Shown here in pieces: positions 58,873 to 64,000 of a stretch of 64,000 nucleotides of DNA. The notes under the pieces are model-generated. The model searched no databases, was not told where the DNA came from, and saw nothing but the letters and a program-made list of their open reading frames with translations. Location of the stretch: the NCBI GenBank assembly GCA_018660685.1, contig JABJJW010000009.1:35639-99638 (forward strand), in the 5' to 3' direction. Position 1 is the stretch's first letter; every line of letters begins with the position of its first letter. The DNA is from Flavobacteriales bacterium. GTDB taxonomy: Bacteria; Bacteroidota; Bacteroidia; Flavobacteriales_G; Salibacteraceae. Made by a program: the position numbers and the translations under genes.

Positions 58873-60124
58873 ACCCTTTCTTCTCGTAGTTCTATTTCTC
58901 GTCTCGCTCAATTCATTTGGGAAGCATCTGCTTGTGCCGATGGATGATGGTCAAGCAAACCATCTCAAGGCGTACGGAGTGGCATATTGGGCATTGGAAC
59001 GCGAAGTAGAAGTTGAATGGCTTTTGAACTATCGCGGTGGCAGTTTTCTCATCGAACATTATTCAGATATAGAAAAAGAACTCATCATTCGAGGAGTGTC
59101 ATTTGAGGTCATTGGTAGCTCGGCTGCAACGGGAATATTGATGGAAATATCCAATCCTCAAATCAACCAGGATGCAATCAAGCTAGAGAAAGCACCGAAA
59201 ATTGCTGTATACTCACCAAAGAGTGCACAACCATGGGATGACGCGGTGACACTGGTTCTTACTTATGCCGAGATACCATACGAAGTAATTTATGACGATG
59301 AAATCGTCAATGGCGAATTACACCTGTACGATTGGTTGCATCTCCATCACGAGGACTTCACAGGCCAATACGGAAAGTTCTATGGCTCGTACAGAAATCA
59401 CAAGTGGTACAAGGACCAACAACAAGAATTTGAAACCACGGCGCAGCGACTTGGATTTGCAAAAGTTTCAGAACTAAAGCTCGCCGTAGCACTCAAGATC
59501 AAAGAATACACATCAGGGGGAGGATTTCTTTTCTCCATGTGCTCTGGGACAGATTCTTATGATATTGCCCTATCCGCTGAAGGTGTCGATATATGTGAAA
59601 CGATGTTCGATGGTGATCCAGCAGATCCACAATCGCAGCGGAAGATTGATTATGACAAGGGTTTCGCATTTGAGAATTACAGCATCAGTATGAATCCGAT
59701 GGAATATGAATTTTCAAAAATCGATGGGACACCAGTCCATGTCCGAGCCGGCCAGACTCAGGATCTTTTTACCCTATTTGAGTTTTCTGCGAAATGGGAC
59801 CCCGTGCCGACCATGCTCACGCAGAACCATGAGCAAATTCTTAAAGGTTTCATGGGGCAAACCACTTCTTATTTGAGCAAGTATTTAAAGCCTGATGTAC
59901 TGGTATTGGGAGAAAACAAAGGGTTGGGCGTCGCTAAATATATTCATGGCGAATTTGGAAAAGGTCAATGGACATTTTATGGGGGACACGATCCGGAAGA
60001 TTACCAGCACTTTGTAGGTGATCCGCCGACGGACTTAAACCTCCATCCTTCTTCTCCCGGATACAGGTTGATTCTGAACAACGTATTGTTTCCAGCTGCA
60101 AAGAAGAAGAAGCGAAAGACTTAG
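58844..60124 (+). CDS. Secreted protein of the family catalogued as 'asparagine synthetase B' in Bacteroidota
   Basis: 426 residues from ATG 58844; longer readings would sit deep in dnaB. A signal peptide (PFLLVVLFLVSLNSFG) makes an extracytoplasmic location likely. The conserved body includes LVPMDDGQANHLKAYGVAYW, LNYRGGSFL, YDWLHLHHEDFTGQYGKF, FSMCSGTDSYDIALSAEGVD and TFYGGHDPEDYQHFVGDPP. Databases commonly name this family asparagine synthetase B, but I see neither the glutaminase cysteine nor the PP-loop of real asparagine synthetases, and the protein is exported; that name is probably wrong. A glutamine-amidotransferase-like flavodoxin fold is possible. Function unknown. Confidence 0.8.
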   Translation: MIQKSHHSFKPFLLVVLFLVSLNSFGKHLLVPMDDGQANHLKAYGVAYWALEREVEVEWLLNYRGGSFLIEHYSDIEKELIIRGVSFEVIGSSAATGILMEISNPQINQDAIKLEKAPKIAVYSPKSAQPWDDAVTLVLTYAEIPYEVIYDDEIVNGELHLYDWLHLHHEDFTGQYGKFYGSYRNHKWYKDQQQEFETTAQRLGFAKVSELKLAVALKIKEYTSGGGFLFSMCSGTDSYDIALSAEGVDICETMFDGDPADPQSQRKIDYDKGFAFENYSISMNPMEYEFSKIDGTPVHVRAGQTQDLFTLFEFSAKWDPVPTMLTQNHEQILKGFMGQTTSYLSKYLKPDVLVLGENKGLGVAKYIHGEFGKGQWTFYGGHDPEDYQHFVGDPPTDLNLHPSSPGYRLILNNVLFPAAKKKKRKT

Positions 60125-61857
60125 TTCTTGAATCTCCAACTAAACGTAGCCATGAAGTAGCGTGGTGGCATGGAATAGCCTGGACCAATCAGTGGATCAT
60201 CTGTCATCAATCCATAAGTCGAATTCACACTTCGGATTTCAATTCCAACTGTTTTAATGTCAAACTTGATGTATCCATCCACTTGGAGATACTCACCGTA
60301 CTTATTTGTTTGTTGCACATAAGGCATGTCGAGAAGCGTGTGATACCCTCTAGCAAAATAATGGGAGAAGTAGCGGGCATAGCTTCCTACTCTGATCTTG
60401 ACGCGATCTCGTAGCCAAGGCAAAGTGTAATCGAGGTTTCCTTGTAAGATCCATTCTGGGAAACTATATATTCTTGACCGCTCGTTGTATTGATATGTGG
60501 CGTTTAATCCAAAAATGAAATCCTTGCCATCATACAATACTTCTATTTGACCCAATAGCAGCTTTTGAATTGAAGTATCCTGAACAACGGTCCAACTATC
60601 ATCCCAATAGGAATAACCATCAAGATTACGTGTTGAAGCCTTCACGTTGATATTCAATCGCTTCATGTCGACTCCAAGTCCACCATCAACTCTAAATTCA
60701 TTGTACATCTTCAAGGTTGCTCTTTGAGCAACTGGTGTGCTCGTGTACCTCTCGAATATGAAAGGAAGCCTTGTTCGTTGCCCTTCAACCCGGAATTGAT
60801 AGTAGAACCTAAAATCGCGAACCGAATCACCAGAGACATTCACTAGATTATGAAGTACGTGGTAATTATAATGAAACGATCCAGCGTTATATCCTTGGAG
60901 AGTAGATTCAACATCGAAGCTCATTGGCATGGAAGGGTTCTCTCTTTGAAAGTGGGCAACTGCTCCCCAGTTCTGAATGAGGACTGATTGATCGACCTGG
61001 ACTAGCTGTACTTGATCCAAGGTCAATCCGGCTTGTGCTTTAAGCGCTTTTAAAGAATCAATTTGGTATGAGAAATCAAATGACAACTCATCCTCTAACC
61101 GCCAATAGAATGACGAATCAATGAGTGCTACAAGTCCTGTTGTCTGCAGGTCAGTATACAGACCGCTGCTTACAATATTATCCTCAAATCGCGAGACATA
61201 TCGGTTAATGCCGAGTTGGTTTTTCAAGGAGACTCGAATGGTATCACCTTGATTCACATGATAGTGCTGAGCACTCTTAATGTGAAGGTCGGAGGTTTTC
61301 CGAAATGAACTTGTGGAATAGATATCGGATGCCAAAGAGTTGAAAGTTGACGATGAATTATCAGAAATAGAATACGCCGCACTGCGCAGCCCACCATTCA
61401 TTTCATTGTCACCAAATGTTCCGCCCACCTGAAAATTGTAGCTCACGCGATCGTAAACGTCCCCGAATGCCACCCTCACTCTCGCTTCACGGGCGAACGA
61501 ATTATCGAGCCAACCAGGGTTGGAGTTTCTATGAAAATCGAACTCTATGTGTTGGTGATTGTTGATGGGCCGAACAAGGTTGGCCACAACTCGCTGCATT
61601 GCGACACTGCCCGTAGAATAGCTTAGAAACGAATGGGCATTTGAATCAAGCACGCTCTTGGCGTGCTTCATGTGGAGCTTATACCTGCGATCATCTTGAG
61701 GACGCAGTCTGAATCCAACATGAGGAGTTGAGTCAACTGGTGTGAGAACATCTGAGACCCAGTCCAAGTTACCGTATGAATTGGTATAGTTCCACTGTCC
61801 CATTCCATGAAGAAATGAGAACGACAGGAATAGTATAAGTATGCTGGATTTGTACAC
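60121..61857 (-). CDS. Putative beta-barrel porin (Bacteroidota 'putative porin' family)
   Basis: 578 residues from GTG 61857. The GTG opens a signal peptide (VYKSSILILFLSFSFLHG with cleavage near GMGQ); an upstream ATG would force translation through the rRNA terminator and is rejected. The body is rich in alternating aromatic strands (SYNFQVGGTF, LNATYQYNERSRIYSFPEW, IRVGSYARYFSHYFARGYHT) and ends with ATFSWRFKN, a C-terminal aromatic typical of outer-membrane barrels. The role is passive transport or structural support. It starts only about 13 bases after the rRNA operon terminator stem and shares the minus strand with the rRNA genes. Confidence 0.83.
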   Translation of the reverse strand: MYKSSILILFLSFSFLHGMGQWNYTNSYGNLDWVSDVLTPVDSTPHVGFRLRPQDDRRYKLHMKHAKSVLDSNAHSFLSYSTGSVAMQRVVANLVRPINNHQHIEFDFHRNSNPGWLDNSFAREARVRVAFGDVYDRVSYNFQVGGTFGDNEMNGGLRSAAYSISDNSSSTFNSLASDIYSTSSFRKTSDLHIKSAQHYHVNQGDTIRVSLKNQLGINRYVSRFEDNIVSSGLYTDLQTTGLVALIDSSFYWRLEDELSFDFSYQIDSLKALKAQAGLTLDQVQLVQVDQSVLIQNWGAVAHFQRENPSMPMSFDVESTLQGYNAGSFHYNYHVLHNLVNVSGDSVRDFRFYYQFRVEGQRTRLPFIFERYTSTPVAQRATLKMYNEFRVDGGLGVDMKRLNINVKASTRNLDGYSYWDDSWTVVQDTSIQKLLLGQIEVLYDGKDFIFGLNATYQYNERSRIYSFPEWILQGNLDYTLPWLRDRVKIRVGSYARYFSHYFARGYHTLLDMPYVQQTNKYGEYLQVDGYIKFDIKTVGIEIRSVNSTYGLMTDDPLIGPGYSMPPRYFMATFSWRFKN

Positions 61858-61862
61858 GAGTA

Positions 61863-61900
61863 GAAACAAAAAAAGCCTCGCACAAAAGTACGAGGCTTTT
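61863..61900 (-). terminator. Rho-independent terminator of the rRNA operon
   Basis: On the minus strand a perfect ten-pair stem AAAAGCCTCG / CGAGGCTTTT (61891-61900 with 61871-61880) encloses a ten-base loop and is followed by TTTTTTTGTTT. It lies a few bases after the 5S 3' end and ends transcription of the rRNA operon. Its loop contains TACTTTTG (see promoter entry). Confidence 0.9.
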
Positions 61901-61904
61901 AAAA

Positions 61905-61911
<7 letters not shown>
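61883..61911 (-). promoter_or_regulatory. Predicted porin promoter overlapping the 5S 3' end and terminator loop
   Basis: On the minus strand TTG (61911-61909, inside the closing helix of 5S) is followed after 18 bases by TACTTTTG (61890-61883, in the terminator loop). This matches TTG-N17-23-TAnnTTTG, the Bacteroidota promoter consensus, exactly. The porin GTG is about 25 bases downstream. Confidence 0.5.
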
Positions 61912-62013
<102 letters not shown>

Positions 62014-62084
62014 AAAGTCGTTGACCATCAGTGCCGGAGCACTCTGATCATCAATAATATGAATCTTGGATAATATAAAAACTT

Positions 62085-64000
<1,916 letters not shown>

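Noticed and set aside
62014..62084. tRNA gene in the 23S-5S spacer
   Set aside because: The spacer is about 70 bases, AT-rich and shows no tRNA arms.

Overview
The window is a gene-dense stretch of a Bacteroidota chromosome, most likely a marine or aquatic member of the Flavobacteriales; this is inferred from family content, not from a search. The signs are type IX secretion (T9SS) cargo with type A and type B sorting domains, a PorP/SprF-like protein, Bacteroidota-restricted families (DUF4834, DUF4783, DUF5687, DUF1684, the family catalogued as 'asparagine synthetase B', putative porin), MenB, a CarB without its C-terminal regulatory domain, and promoter boxes of the Bacteroidota type (TAnnTTTG) placed almost directly against start codons instead of Shine-Dalgarno sites.

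Layout. 1-10.8 kb: housekeeping and small genes (end of a POT peptide transporter, thioredoxin-like protein, DUF1684 protein, GNAT, DinB-like, menB, an ABC exporter, carB, DUF4834, a methyltransferase). 10.8-29.5 kb: an accessory surface-glycan or small-molecule locus. It opens with a broken SGNH hydrolase and holds a YfhO membrane protein, a glycosyltransferase, a formyltransferase fusion, a PIG-L deacetylase, three different sulfotransferases, a flippase, a polysaccharide deacetylase, an ATP-grasp ligase, a histidine phosphatase, a ComA-type phosphosulfolactate synthase, two PLP enzymes and an asparagine-synthase-like ligase lacking the glutaminase cysteine. 29.5-43.6 kb: M1 peptidase, nadC, rlmH, galE, a polytopic membrane protein, rdgB, ddl, a sugar epimerase, a PASTA protein, a T9SS cargo protein and rluD. 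43.6-54.2 kb: PorP/SprF plus a 15-repeat PKD adhesin, a flavoprotein without redox cysteines, a di-haem peroxidase and a secreted subtilase. 54.2-61.9 kb: a nuclease-less UvrD/AddA-like helicase, elaA, dnaB, the 'asparagine synthetase B' family protein and a putative porin. 61.9-64 kb: the 3' end of an rRNA operon on the minus strand (5S and the last ~1.9 kb of 23S).

How it may work together. The accessory locus looks like a pathway for a sulfated and amide-decorated surface glycan. Its central divergent pair of operons (20.2-28.5 kb) suggests that PEP and sulfite are condensed to phosphosulfolactate, dephosphorylated, and converted by PLP enzymes and ATP-dependent ligases into a sulfonated building block. 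That chemistry is inference; the family assignments are strong. This is the best candidate in the window for an undescribed system. A second notable observation is a complete Bacteroidota promoter built from the 3' end of the 5S gene and the loop of the rRNA terminator, aimed at the porin gene.
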